Assembly (NCBI GenBank): GCA_903813345.2
Contig: CAIIXF020000007.1
Location: 12,878,714-12,942,713, forward strand
DNA length: 64,000 nucleotides
Reading direction: 5' to 3'
Origin: Owenia fusiformis
Lineage: Eukaryota > Annelida > Polychaeta > Sabellida > Oweniidae
Shown: positions 11,746-24,200 of the stretch, piece after piece
How the letters are laid out: each line of letters begins with the position of its first letter
How positions within the stretch are numbered: the first letter of the stretch is position 1
Program-made: the position numbers and the translations under genes
The notes under the pieces: generated by a model
What the model was told of the DNA's origin: nothing
The model's database searches: none
What the model saw: the letters and a program-made list of their open reading frames with translations, nothing else

Positions 11746-12955
11746 AACAATGCCTTACCAAATGTAAAAATATAGTTCCGATGCCATAACAAATGTCCAA
11801 ATATAGTCCCAATACCATACCAAAATGTCCACAACATATTCCAGTGCCATACCAAATGTAAAAAAAACATAGTTCAAATCCATAATCCAAATGTCATCCC
11901 AGATGTCCAAATATAATCTGAATGTCATGCCACAAATGCCACACCACATGTCTAAATATAGTCCCAATGCCATACCAAATGTCCAAATATAATCCCAATG
12001 TCATACCAAATGTCCAAATATAATCCCAATGTCACGCATTATGTCCAAATATAGTCTCAATGCCACACAACATGTTTAAATATAGTCCAAATGCCATATC
12101 AAATGTCCAAATATAATCCCAATGCCATACCAAATGTCCAAATATAATCCCAATGTCATACCAAATGTCCAAATATAATCCCAATGTTATGCCACATGTC
12201 CAAATATACTCCCAATGCCGTATCAAATGTCCAAATATAGTCCCAAAGACATTATTCCAATGCCACACCACATATCTAAGTATAGTCCCAATGCCATACC
12301 TAATGTCCAAATATATCCCCAATGCCATACCAAATGTCCAAATATAATCCCAATATCATGCCACATGTCCAAATATAGTCCCAATGCCATACCAAATGTC
12401 CAAATATAGTCCCAATGCCATACCAAATGTCCAAATATCGTCCCAAAGACATACCAAATGTCCAAATATAGTCCCAATGCCATACCAAATGTCCAAATAT
12501 AGTCCCAATGTCATACCAAATGTCCAAATATAATCCCAACACCACAGCACATGTCTAAGTATAGTCCCAATGCCATAACAAATGTCCAAATATAGTCCCA
12601 ATGCCACACCACATGTATAAATATAGTCCAAATGCCATACCAAATGTCCAAATATAGTCCCAATGTCATACCAAATGTCCAAATATAATCCTAATGCCAC
12701 ACCACATGTCTAAATATAGTTCCAATGCTATAACAAATGTCCAAATATACTTCCAATGCCATAACAAATATCATCACAATACCATACCAAATGTCCAAAT
12801 ACAATACCAATGTCATGCCACACCAAATGTCCAAATATAGTTCCAATGCCACATCAAATGTAGAAATATAATTCCAATGCCACATCAAATGTCCAAACAT
12901 AATTCCAATCCCACATCAAATGTCCAAATATAGTTCCAATGCCACATCATATTGG
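11746..12955. repeat. 31-bp minisatellite array
   Basis: A unit of about 31 bp (consensus around ccaaatgtccaaatatagtc followed by ccaatgccata) repeats in tandem roughly 39 times with point divergence. Successive identical segments at 12378 and 12409 give the period. Because 31 is not divisible by 3 and the unit lacks stops on the minus strand, long overlapping minus-strand frames arise that read as a 31-residue peptide repeat rich in Trp, Tyr, Gly and Leu. These are most likely a by-product of the repeat and are not annotated as genes. Confidence 0.92.
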
Positions 12956-13665
12956 ACAAACGGGCGACAAACTTCGGAACAGGGTCCGGGTCCATAAGCA
13001 CCAAATTTGTGACCCTACTGTCCGTATGTTGCCAGTAAGCGAGCATGGACATGAACCAAAATTCACAATTATGCCTTTTTTTAAATTTCATGAAGACGAT
13101 ATCAAACAAAGAATCGCCATGGAAAATCATTTTATTCACATTTTTCAACCCAAACTAAACAAATAAATTGTTTATTGGTTACTATACATGTAACGGTTAA
13201 TTGTACGTGATAAATACTACTGACAATAATTAATTGTATTAATATTACGTCATATACCTTTTTACCTGTATACTGTATAAGTGGAATTTAATCCGAGTGG
13301 TTAATTTTCCGAATGTTTAAATTTCATCATTTTCCTAATTTCAATTTTCCTAATGACAAGAAACCTCCCATTGGATAACATTATAAAGACAATATTTCCG
13401 ACATCTAATTTTCCGAACCTGGCAAAAATTAGGAAATAGGCAAATTAAATGATTAGGCAAAATTACCACTTATGCAGTATCTTTAAACCAAAAATAAACA
13501 AATAAATTGTTTATTGGTTACTATATAAGGAAATTATATTTATATTACGTCATACTTACCTGTATATATCTTAAACCAAAACTAAACAAATTAATTGTTT
13601 ATTGGTTTCCATGACGTTTAATTAATTATATTAATATTACGTCATACTTACCTGTATACCTCTTG
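12946..13665 (+). mobile_element. Penelope-like retroelement 3' tail (GIY-YIG endonuclease end), 5'-truncated
   Basis: A short plus-strand frame ending near 13166 contains IGQTGDKLRNRVRVHKHQI and a distal ENHFIHIFQPKLN segment, typical of the C-terminal GIY-YIG endonuclease part of Penelope-like retroelements. It is a 5'-truncated fossil: no reverse-transcriptase part is present. The 3' region (an actaaacaaataaattgttt motif followed by attacgtcatacttacctgt) occurs three times in tandem, near 13150, 13490 and 13580. That fits the terminal-repeat arrangements known for these elements. A separate MITE interrupts the first repeat. Confidence 0.7.
13268..13482. mobile_element. MITE with TA target, inserted in the Penelope-like tail
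   Basis: The imperfect terminal inverted repeats are atactgtataagtgg at the left and ccacttatgcagtat at the right. The empty-site sequence can be read from the adjacent tandem copy (acctgtatatcttaaacc), showing insertion at TA. The body has repeated ttttcctaatt-type motifs and is otherwise AT-rich. It is about 215 bp and non-coding. Confidence 0.75.
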
Positions 13666-13749
13666 TTCTCATTTTTGAAAAATCTACTGAGGAATAAAGA
13701 AACATGTTTAGATTTTCAAACGTATTTTATTAGTTCTTCTTATTTTTAC

Positions 13750-14050
13750 TTAAATATATATATATATATATGTCCATATATAAATGCCTAAATATAAATA
13801 CCAATTGCCTAAATATAGTCCCAATACCATATGAAATGTTCAATCCCGGGGGGTTCAGATATAGTCACAATGCCAAACAAAATGTACAAATATAGTCCTA
13901 ATGCCATACCAAAATGTCCACAACATATTTCCAGTGCCATACCAAATGTAAAAACATAGTCCAAATACCAGGCCAAAGTCCAAATATACTAAGTAGTCTA
14001 ATGAAATGCGAAATGTCCAACTATAGACCAATGTCATGCCAAATATGGAT
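13750..14050. repeat. Second, degenerate patch of the 31-bp minisatellite plus a (TA)n run
   Basis: An (at)n run at about 13754-13772 is followed by decayed copies of the same unit as the main array (aaatatagtcccaataccata, aatgccataccaaaatgtcc). The main array and this patch flank the Penelope-like tail, so the retroelement and its repeats probably split or extended one original array. Confidence 0.75.
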
Positions 14051-14520
14051 AAAAAAGTTCTGTTACTCGACTAATGCTATTTCACAAATGTGAGGTTATA
14101 TGATCCATGACCATTTTTTTACTTGAAAGCTGGAACATTACTGGAAATCTGAGCATTACCATACTCAAAAGTTAAATATGTTGAGGCATTGTCATACATG
14201 TCAGACCAGATCCTAAAATTGAAGTCCATTTGCCATAACAAATATTGAAAAAATATTTAACTAATATGTATTAAAAATATTTTTTTTTTTTTATTTATTT
14301 ATTTAGACACTACACTTTTTGTAACAGTGGCACTCTCAATGGGTGCATCTATACTCAAAAAATTAAAACTTTATATAATATTTCATCCCACAAATACAAT
14401 GTTTTTAAATAGAAAAATTCTTTCTGCCATCAATTCATGTACTCATATCAAAGCAGAAAAGTTAGAATGAATAACAAGAAGAAATGTGTTTACTTAATAC
14501 ATGTAATAATAACCAGAACA
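14051..14520. other. AT-rich intergenic stretch
   Basis: It contains an A/T-rich low-complexity run near 14275-14305. I see no gene. Confidence 0.4.
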
Positions 14521-15305
14521 ACGGCAACGCCAAAGCGTAGCGAATCCCATCGAACATTTTTCAAAACGGGCACCTTCTACCAAAAGTGTCATTAGACAGT
14601 GTGCCACGCTTATAATATTCACATACCAAATATGAACAAAATCGCTCCACTACTTTTCGAGTTATAGTAAAAAACGTTAAAATGGCGGCCATTTTGAAAA
14701 ATGGCCGCCTTCTACCAAAAGTGTCATTAGACAGTGTGCCATGCTGATACGTATTCACGTACCAAATATGAACAAAATCGCTCCACTACTTTTCGAATTA
14801 TAGTAAAATAAGTTAAAATGGCAGCCATTTTTCAAAATGGCCGCCTTCTACCAAAAGTGTCATTAGACAGTGTGCCATGCATATAGTATTCACATACCAA
14901 ATATGAACAAAATCGCTCCACTACTTTTCGAGTTACAGCAAAAATAGTAAAATAATGAGTAAAGGCCGCCATTTTTCAAGATGGCTGCCATGTGCTTTTT
15001 TAATATCTACATTTCTAGCTTTATTAATGTCCTATATAATTTTTTTACATTTAAAACATATTGCTATTACAGTTTTACATATTGCACCTAAATTACTGTA
15101 AAATCGGCACTAAAATGGCCGCCATTTTCAAATGAGTGGACATTTTGAAAATCGGCTTTCGAGCAGAACTTCTACCCCCATACGGTATACAAGGTGTACA
15201 AAATATGAATAAAATCGGGCCAACGGTATTTGAGTTATTGCCCGGACGGACGGACGTACAGACGGACGGACGTACGTACGGACGGACGGACGGACGGACA
15301 TATTT
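14521..15305 (-). mobile_element. Pearl-like element with tandem core repeats, truncated at its microsatellite end
   Basis: The element starts with a terminus containing gtagcgaatcccatcgaac and carries three core repeats of about 135 bp. Each includes acaaaatcgctccactactt and aagtgtcattagacagtgtg. It ends in a (GGAC)n/(ACGG)n microsatellite at about 15240-15298. It is the inverted counterpart of the copy at 51557-52825. The second terminus (the gaacttcgttcgatgggat side) is missing here. The layout of terminus, microsatellite and tandem core matches the pearl group of bivalve elements, which are thought to be non-autonomous Helentron-like. The family assignment is by architecture only. Confidence 0.65.
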
Positions 15306-18255
15306 AAGAAAATGATTTAAGTGTGTCACTCTAGAATAGTAATTTGCAGTTATCCGAAGTCTTTGTTCATAAAGCAACTGAAATCCTCTCATGTAATAAT
15401 GTTCAAGTACAATGCAGAAAAGTAGTTGCTTTCATGCATAGTCATAGTCCACTCATATGCATGTAGTATCACTTGCAGTACAATCATTATTTCTTCATCA
15501 AAAGTCCAATCCAACTACCTGCACCTGAAAAACATGTTCAAATGATTACATAATACTATAGTAATATTCTGATATCATTGTGTCGTGTGATATCATATGA
15601 TAATACCATTAACAGAAAGAGTATTGTAGAAAGCATCAGATGTGGCACATTTGTTTTCTACCAATATATGATTAAAGACATCCTGCAACTGTCATTTAAA
15701 ACAAAATAAAAAACAAAGAAATGAAAAAAATGAAAGCCTAACTAAAAGAAGAGTTTCACGCATTGATGCAGATAATATACATGTATATTTGATATGCTAG
15801 GCACACTATACTTAACTTTGGAGAAAAAATCAAAAAAAATCATTGAAACATGTTACCCACACACTTGCTCAAATATGACACAAAGTTTGTTTTGCTTTAA
15901 TATTGGACCAAGAAAAAAATAACTCACATAGAAAAAAGCATTTGAAGTTCAGAGATCATTAGACATGCATGCACATGTTAAACAAAGTGCATGTTTTAAA
16001 CTACTATTGATTTAAAAGATGGACGACACTTCTATAAAAATGAATGTATCATGTAATACAAACAACTTTGCCATCTTTCAATGACATCGATAAAAAACTT
16101 GATATATAATGCTCGACAGATCAAAAATATTTTTTTATAATTTATTGTAAGCTTTTGATGTGGTCTATTTGAGCTATTGTTGGTGTCAAATGAAAGATAA
16201 GGTTCTTATCAATACATTGGACATACAATGAAATTTAAATGTCTTTATTTTGCCCAAAAATGTTGAGAATTCCCAGAGTGGGCCTTTAAGATATCATCTT
16301 TTTGCAAAACATCTCCAGACCGTGGTTTATTTATCATTTTGAGTGTTTCCAGTTCGTGGAAAATTCAAATTTTCTTTACTGTTTTTTTTTTGTCATTTTC
16401 CAATATTTTCCACCAAATGAGCTTTTTAAAGCTATAAGATACTCCTTTAATACATTTGGAGAGGAGAAATATATTCTTAAAGTTACCACAAGGTTCATTA
16501 ATCTTATGTCCAAGGTATGGTTTGTTAGCATGGTACACAAAGATTCAAAAGATCAATTTCAAAGACTTCTGAGTTTTAACGACTTGTTTATATAAATCAT
16601 GGTTGTTAATATAACACAAATATGTCCAGAGATTTTAGCCCAAAAGATCAAATAATGCAGGTTTTACATATATAATTGATTCCACCTCTTAGTAGTTGAT
16701 TTAACTTGGGCAATCACTAAGTACAATATAAGAAAAACAAAAGATGTAATGGACATCATGTTCAACTGAAAATAAAATTTCAGAATTGTACAATAGCCCA
16801 TATAGTTCAGGGTATTTCTGTTTATTTTCATAAATATGTAAACAGAAAAATAATGAATGCCCTGGTTGTCCTGGAAGTGGCATGTTTACATCTAAAGAAA
16901 AAGATGTTTGCTGAGAAAAGTTGAAGGTGTAACTGATCAGTTTATCATCACAGAAATCATACACTTACTTGGTTACATGAGCACAGATTCAAAGATATTG
17001 GAATAAAAGATGGATTTATAAATGAATCAAATAGGGATTTAAAAATGATTATTGAATAATAAAATTAAAGGATATCAAACATATACAGGGCCTATATCAA
17101 TGTATTATTGTGTTGCCATGGATATATTTAAGCATAGATTCTAAGAATCATTAATCAAAATGGACATTCCATGAACAATGAGGATTAAGGAAGCTACTGA
17201 AATATGTGTGTTCTTAAGACAAAAATGATACTTTGTTGATTTGAAAGTAACAATTAAAGTTGTATACTCAGAGAAAAATGTGTTCACACCCAAATACAGA
17301 AAAGATTTATAGAATTGATTTGTTCAAGGTTCATTTATTCAAAGACAAACACTTGGATCAATACATGTCTAAATTGTGACAAACATTTTTATTTTGCCAA
17401 TGGAATATAACCTTCAACAAGAAAAACATGGATGAATTGAGCAGCTTTCATCACATTTGAATAGAAAGCAAACAAAAAGCCCCATTGATGTACAAAGTTC
17501 TCTTTTAATAAAATGTTAACTTTTCAAAGTCGCAAAATGCTTATTTGCTTTCAGTCTGAATGAAGGGGGCAAGCCAAAAACTCTGAAATTCAAGAGAGTA
17601 AATGAAATTGTATCTCATAATGTGATTTGAAGTTTTATAAACGATATGCAACAATATTACAACCATAGCATAACAGGCCATAAGTTACAGGCCATTGTTT
17701 ATGTAGTAAATTAAAGACTGCCTCATAAAAACAAATTCAAAGAATATGGAATATAATCTATAGTATACATGTATGAGCGCACCCCTGGGAAACCTGAGAA
17801 ACAGACCATTGTAGCATTAAGTTATTCTACCAAATAACAATAATAGCTTTTAGGTTAAAAAATAAATTGTCGTTAAGGACATTACCCCCATTGTAATATA
17901 GAAAACATTAAGAAGAAAAACAGATTCAGACATGGCCTTCATCATATAGCCACACACATGGACATTAAAAGATAAAAGCAGAACAGTTAGGGACAACCAG
18001 GGTGGAATTATTTGGATTACATAAATTGTGACACGATAAACAACAAGAATAAAAGTAAATGAAAAACAAAAATCAACAATTGAGATGAAGATTTGGACAA
18101 AGGTGGATAAGAATTATCCCAAATAGCGTCAGATTCATGATTAAAATGAACAACATACACAATACACTTCAACTAAATTCAATACTTTGACAACATATAA
18201 AAACATTCATTGAGCAAACTTAATTATTCTGGAGACTAAATCAAAGAACTTCAAG
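15306..18255. other. Intergenic region upstream of the first CNBD2-like gene
   Basis: This is about 2.9 kb of AT-rich sequence with scattered short frames but no recognisable protein, RNA or mobile element. The 3' end includes the TATA-like promoter listed separately. Confidence 0.45.
18196..18203 (+). promoter_or_regulatory. TATA-like box of the first CNBD2-like gene
   Basis: TATAAAAA lies 53 bases upstream of the start codon at 18256. That leaves room for a transcription start near 18225-18230 and a short 5' UTR. It is inferred from spacing only. Confidence 0.4.
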
Positions 18256-21200
18256 ATGAATCGTTGGAAGCATCTCGGGGAGAAGAATAAGTTGAAAATA
18301 ACAACGGGGAATATGTATGAGAGAGTTGTCAGGGTAATATCCAAGGATCAAATATCTCGAACAAAAGCTGAAGTAGATGTCATATTGCCATGGTTACGGA
18401 AGAAAAGTCAGTTGTTAAACAAAATGGATAAAAGTGAGTAACTGTATAAAATGTTTAAATGAAATACAAAAAGTAACAAAACAACACCACAAACTAATTT
18501 CTGGACCTTTCAAGATGTAACTTTCTTGGGTTAGGGGCATGCAATCAACTGCATACATATTTATGCTTTTTAGGTTGTATAATTTATTTTATTTGAACTG
18601 AAATATGATCATACCAAATGACAATATCCAGTATAAACTGTAAAGCTGCCATATATGTTTATTCCATTTTCTGGTAATATGTAATAACTTACTTATTCAA
18701 AATATGTTTGGAACAAATATATTTCCAATTTGTTTTGCAATAGTAAAAGTAAGAAAACAGTTGAATCAAGAGACTCTGAGAAATAAGCAAATACAAATGT
18801 TTTCCTCTAAGGAACATTGACATGGTAGGACAATTGAGAAGAATCTTTACCAAACAAGTTGATTTGTTCCAAACAAGTTGATTCTCTCATCCAACATTAA
18901 GATCAATCTGTATCATGGTTTTAACTATGATTAAAACATGGTTGCCAAGGTTACCAGACTGGCAGTCAGTCTGTTGATGCCCTGTTGCCAACCTGTTTTC
19001 ATGCCAAAGGCATATAAACCAAACATCTGCATTTCATACTGAATGTATATTTCAGATGTGATAATCTCCATTATCCAGAACTGTGTATACCAAGTGAACA
19101 GCAAAGATGATGTGGTCATCAAACAAGGGGAGACTGGAGACAGGTGAATATGTAACTCTAGAATACATTGAACTTTTTGGCTTTCTCATTTTTGTTCAAA
19201 CTTGAATATCCATGTCAATATTGAAAATGCTGCTTTAACATTCTTTAAGTGAAGTTGTATGTTTTCAGTTTCTTCATCATTCTCAATGGACTTGTCGGTG
19301 TGTACATTGACAGTAAGAAGAGTGGTGAAGACAAACCACCTCCAGCAGAAGTTCCTGACAAAAGCAAGACAGAAGAAGAGAAAGCAATGGAACAGTTGTT
19401 CGGCAAACAAAAGAAAAAACTTGACAAGAGCAAATATGGAAAATGTGTTGTGCAATTTGGTAAGTTCAGAGTTAGATGAAAGGGTCATGAAAAATGATTT
19501 TTGAATCAAAATCATAGAAATGGAAATGGACCAATCAGGCATAAAGTAGCAATACTTGCTTGACACTTGTAAAACATTTGGCAACTGAAACATACATTTT
19601 GATGCAATGTATTTGTTCAAACCAATCTGCATCATCATCAAACATGGCTGTTATAACAGGACTGAATGAGAAGTGCCATTTGAAAAAATGTGCTGTACTG
19701 TTTTGGAAACTGCTCAATAAGTGCTGGTCAATGATGCACGCATATGTCTTGTTTTAGATATATTTTATCCATACTTATAATGTTTATATGAATTTCAGGT
19801 GGTGGTAAAAGTTTTGGAGAGTTAGCCCTGATAGAACCAGAAGCTAAGAGGAATGCTACAATCATATGCCATGAAGATACAGACTTTCTTGTCATTCACA
19901 GGGAGCTATATAACTCAACACTGAAGGTAAGAAATCGAATAATATGGCTTCTGAAAATTATTTGATTTTTTTCTTCAAAAAGAAACCAAACAAATTGAGC
20001 ATACAATCTGATTAGTATTACCAATTAAGGAAAATATTGAATTAAAGATACTCACAATTGCCAATTCAAATAAATCTTGAATAGGAACTCGACTTATGAG
20101 TTAAAACAGTTATACAGTTTGTATTTCTAAACACTTCTTTATAATACAATGGTGGATAAGTGCAATTGATTGACAGTATTTTCAAATTCATTATATGGGA
20201 GCATAAATGTGATATGTTTTAAATATTCATATCATATATCATATTTTTAATTATCCCACGATTAATGTGTTATCTGTACAATAACAGCTATTGATATTTC
20301 TGATATTATTGAAATCCGTGTGATATTTTCCAGAAAATCTTTTATCAAACTCATATGCGTGTGATATCGTTTATCTCACACATATCCGTGTGATATCACA
20401 TTTGCATTTCGCGCCACAATATTGTTGAAAAAAATGAACATGTAAAGCAATGTTTACATGTTCATTTTATTTACTTTTAATTGTTAAAGTAAAGTGTTTC
20501 AAATATTCAATTTATATTCTAATTTCTAGTTTATATTGTCTGCCCATGTCCTGGAAATTGGATCAGAACATCACAAGGCTTCGCTCACTCGTGTTGATAT
20601 TTGATATCAACTCGGCGATAAAAATGATATCACGAGAAATTATGTGATATTCTGTATATATCATGTGTTTGTTTAAACTTCAGGCATTCCAAGAAGCTGA
20701 TTACAGAGACAGACATACATTTGTAGAGACAAACCCTTTATTCAAGAAATGGCCTAAGAAACTAAAACAACTGCTTAAGATGAGCTTCATCAAGGAACTG
20801 TACTCGTATGATACAAAGATTGTCAAACAAGGTGATCCTATAGCAGGACTTCATTTCATCAGAAGGTAAATCCATTTTTATACACTTTTAAAAGACATCC
20901 TATTTAAAGGAGTGGTATCGATATGGAGAACTGAATTCAACAATGTTTTTCTTTTAAACCAATCATTGAAAACATTCTGTAAAAAACACGGTATTTTATG
21001 TAATGTTGACTGATTGACAACAATTTAATGTGAAAATTATTTAGAAATATTTTATATAACTGTTTTTGTTAACATTTCTTGTTTTTTTAGTGCAATTGTT
21101 TTTGCTCCTTTCTACCAATTCTTGAGAATGAAATAAAATGTCTTTCCGAACCTTGCTGGAACAAAGTATTATAGTTATACAAAGGAAATTTTGGTTGATT

Positions 21201-24200
21201 TTAAAAAAGTATTCAAAAAATTAAAACAAAATCCCCCCAAAATAGATAAAAATCAAGATAAACCTTTTATTTTATTAACAAGATACTTTTTAAAATCAAC
21301 CAAAATTTCCTTTTTTCAATTACAATATTGAGAGACCTAAACATGTTGTGTTTATGTCGTTTGTTCCAATGAGGTTCGGAAAGATGTTTCATTTCACTCT
21401 GGAAACATGATACCAAGAACAAAACAAGTGTTTGATGTGTTTTCTAAAACAATATAGATGAAAGTATATATACATTTTTCAAATTATATTGTTACCACTC
21501 AAAAGATGACCATTAATTTGAAGATGTGTTAAATTTTTAGATTTTTTTTATAACTGGTTTAAGAGAAATGTGTGCAAAAAGTTCTCCATATCGATACCAC
21601 TCCTTTGTAAAGGAAATTGGCCTAAAATGTGTCCTTGTCAAATGCAAGATTTGTCCGTTAAACTAATACCTGATCTCTAGCACTATCCTTCATAAAAACA
21701 ACATGTACTACAGAAAGTAAAAGAGAAACATTTGAAAAACATAAAATAACTCAGAATTCCAATAACAGCTATTTGTTTATTGAGTGTAGTTTGTCCTCAT
21801 TTTGTCCCTCATGTTTTCTGATTATACAATCTGTATATGTCAATTAGAAAAGATTTTAGCATAAACTGTTCTATGCTTTTTCCAGGGGTCAGGCAAAGTT
21901 AGTAATAGAGCATGCACGTCATGATGATCAATACATGTCCATGTGGCCCTTTCATGACAGCCATGACATGTTTGACCTGGAGAACATCAAACGTCCTAAA
22001 AAAGCTAAAGAAATCCGAGATCACCCAAGAGTTGGGACTCCCCCTGCAAGACAGCACCATGTGGAAGTGAGGAGGTTTGAGGGTTATGCTGCTGCAGAGA
22101 AGCTTGAGAAGAATAAAGTGATTACTATGTGTACAATGGAGGAAGGAGAAGTAGTTGGGGACATTGAATATATCAATGATCTCCAAACATATCACGGAAA
22201 TGTGATCTGCACTGTTGAGACTGAGGTGTACTTCCTGAATTGGAAAAACTTTGATAGATTGATATCAAAGAAAAATGCATCAACAGTGGCCAGTTTAAGG
22301 CAAGGAGTCATATGCAAATTGCAGTCAAGAGCGTATACAATACAAGGGGACCATGTGCCCCTGTTGAGACATTTACTATTCAAGATGACAGATGAGCAGA
22401 AACCTGTCCAAAAGAAGATCCCTCCATTAAGAACCAGTAAGGACCTACCAGAGAAGGATCTCTTACAAGCCCACCTTGTGGAAGCATTCCAGAACAACAG
22501 GGCTGAGATCCTTGCTCCTTTTGTACCAGGATCAGTATATCTAAGGGAGATGATGAGAGATAAGGCTAAAATAAGGGAGAGTCAACATGCTAATAAAGTC
22601 AAAGCAGGTAGAGCCAGAGAAAAGAAAAAGAACAAGGAGCAAAGGAAACCTAGATCTCTAAGACAACTGCGAGAAGCCCTAATGAAGCGAGATATGCAGG
22701 AAAAGGCAGTGAACAGTGAGGTAGCCAGTAGGTTCATGAAGGCTGTTGTGAATGCTCAGTTGGCAAAAGGGAGACCAGAACAAACTGCAGACGAGAGAGT
22801 TGCTGAATTTGAGCAACGTCTTGCTGAAATGAACTATAAGCCAAGTGGATCCCCAAATAGTGTAAAAGATGATGATGTTGACTCAGAGGGTGAAATAAGA
22901 GATGATGACACTATAGTGTCGATGGAAACGCATCCAAACAATCCGAAAGAAGAAAGGATAAATAGTCCAAATAAATTAGACCTACGACCTATCTCTGAGG
23001 AGAACACAGAACTGTTACTCCTTGAGAGAATAGCTGAAGAAGCTGAAGCTGCTAGGTTGAAAAGTGCTCCCAAATCAAGGTTAGCTAGCCGTGGTAAATC
23101 AAGGGGACAAAGTAGGGGTTTATCAGGAGGTAGAAGCCGGAATCATTCAAGACTTGCAAGCAGAGGCCAGTCTAGAGGAAAATCCCGGGGTAACAGTGGA
23201 GCACACTCACGCCTCTCGAGTACCAAATCTATGCGATCAAGAGTCTCAGATAGTATCCATCTTCCATCAATTAACCACACTCCAAATAGCTTAGTAGCTT
23301 CAGAACCCCTTCCTTTAACCAGAGATGATACCCATCTTACCTTTATAACCCAGAGTATCATTGCGCAACAAGAGATGACAGCTAAGTCAGAGCAAGCCCC
23401 CTCAGAAGCTGGAACGTCCATATCAAAGATGACTGGAATGACAAATATGACAGGAACCTCAAGTGTCAAGAGAAGGAAACGTAAACTAAAGAAAAAGGAA
23501 ATCGCTGTCAATGCTCTAAAGCAAAGTCCAAAGATGAAATTCATCAATGCCTATGTGCAAACTAAGATCCAACATGCAGATAAATTCCCTGATTTCCGAG
23601 ATTTTGAGACCAGTGATAAGACATTGAGTTATCTAGAGAAAAGGCTGCAAAACTTCCATCTTAGGCTAGAGGAAAACATACCACATGAGGAAGGCAGGAA
23701 ACTAGATGTGCCAATATTACCCCGCCTGAAAAGATATGTGAGACCAGTAAGTACTAAAATGCCATTTAATTCACAAAATTGTGTATTTGGTTTTATTTGG
23801 TGGTATATGTACTTTTGGTGATATTGATGCAATATTCTTGGAACATCTGTGGCAATTTATATTTACAGTATAATTTAATTATATGGATGTACTGTAAAGT
23901 ATATTAAAAGACAATTGGAATGGAACTAAAGTTAAAACTCCGCAGAGTAGCAAATCCCAGCGAACAAAATATCAATTACTGCATTCCAATCAATTATACT
24001 CATTACTTTGGTTAAAATTGAAAAAATTGAAAAAATTAGATTTTAGAATTGCGAATTCCTGCAAAGCAGCCATTTTGAATTTTCTGAGGTAAAAATCTGA
24101 AAAATAATACCATAATTGTGATCTACTCCAAAATTCCTTCAATTTGAGTATAATATAGCCATACTTTGAAGGGATTGAAAAATTATTGCGAAATTAGACG

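Noticed and set aside
11675-12900. Overlapping minus-strand frames of 70-114 aa rich in Trp, Tyr and Gly
   Set aside because: They are generated by the 31-bp minisatellite, which lacks stops in every minus frame. There are no start-context, splice or domain signs of a gene.
15240-15300. Short spaced repeats that might suggest a CRISPR-like array
   Set aside because: This is a simple (GGAC)n/(ACGG)n microsatellite belonging to a pearl-like element, and the surroundings are eukaryotic.
23143-23547. Minus-strand frame of 134 aa
   Set aside because: It is antisense to exon 6 of CNBD2-like paralogue 1, without independent support.
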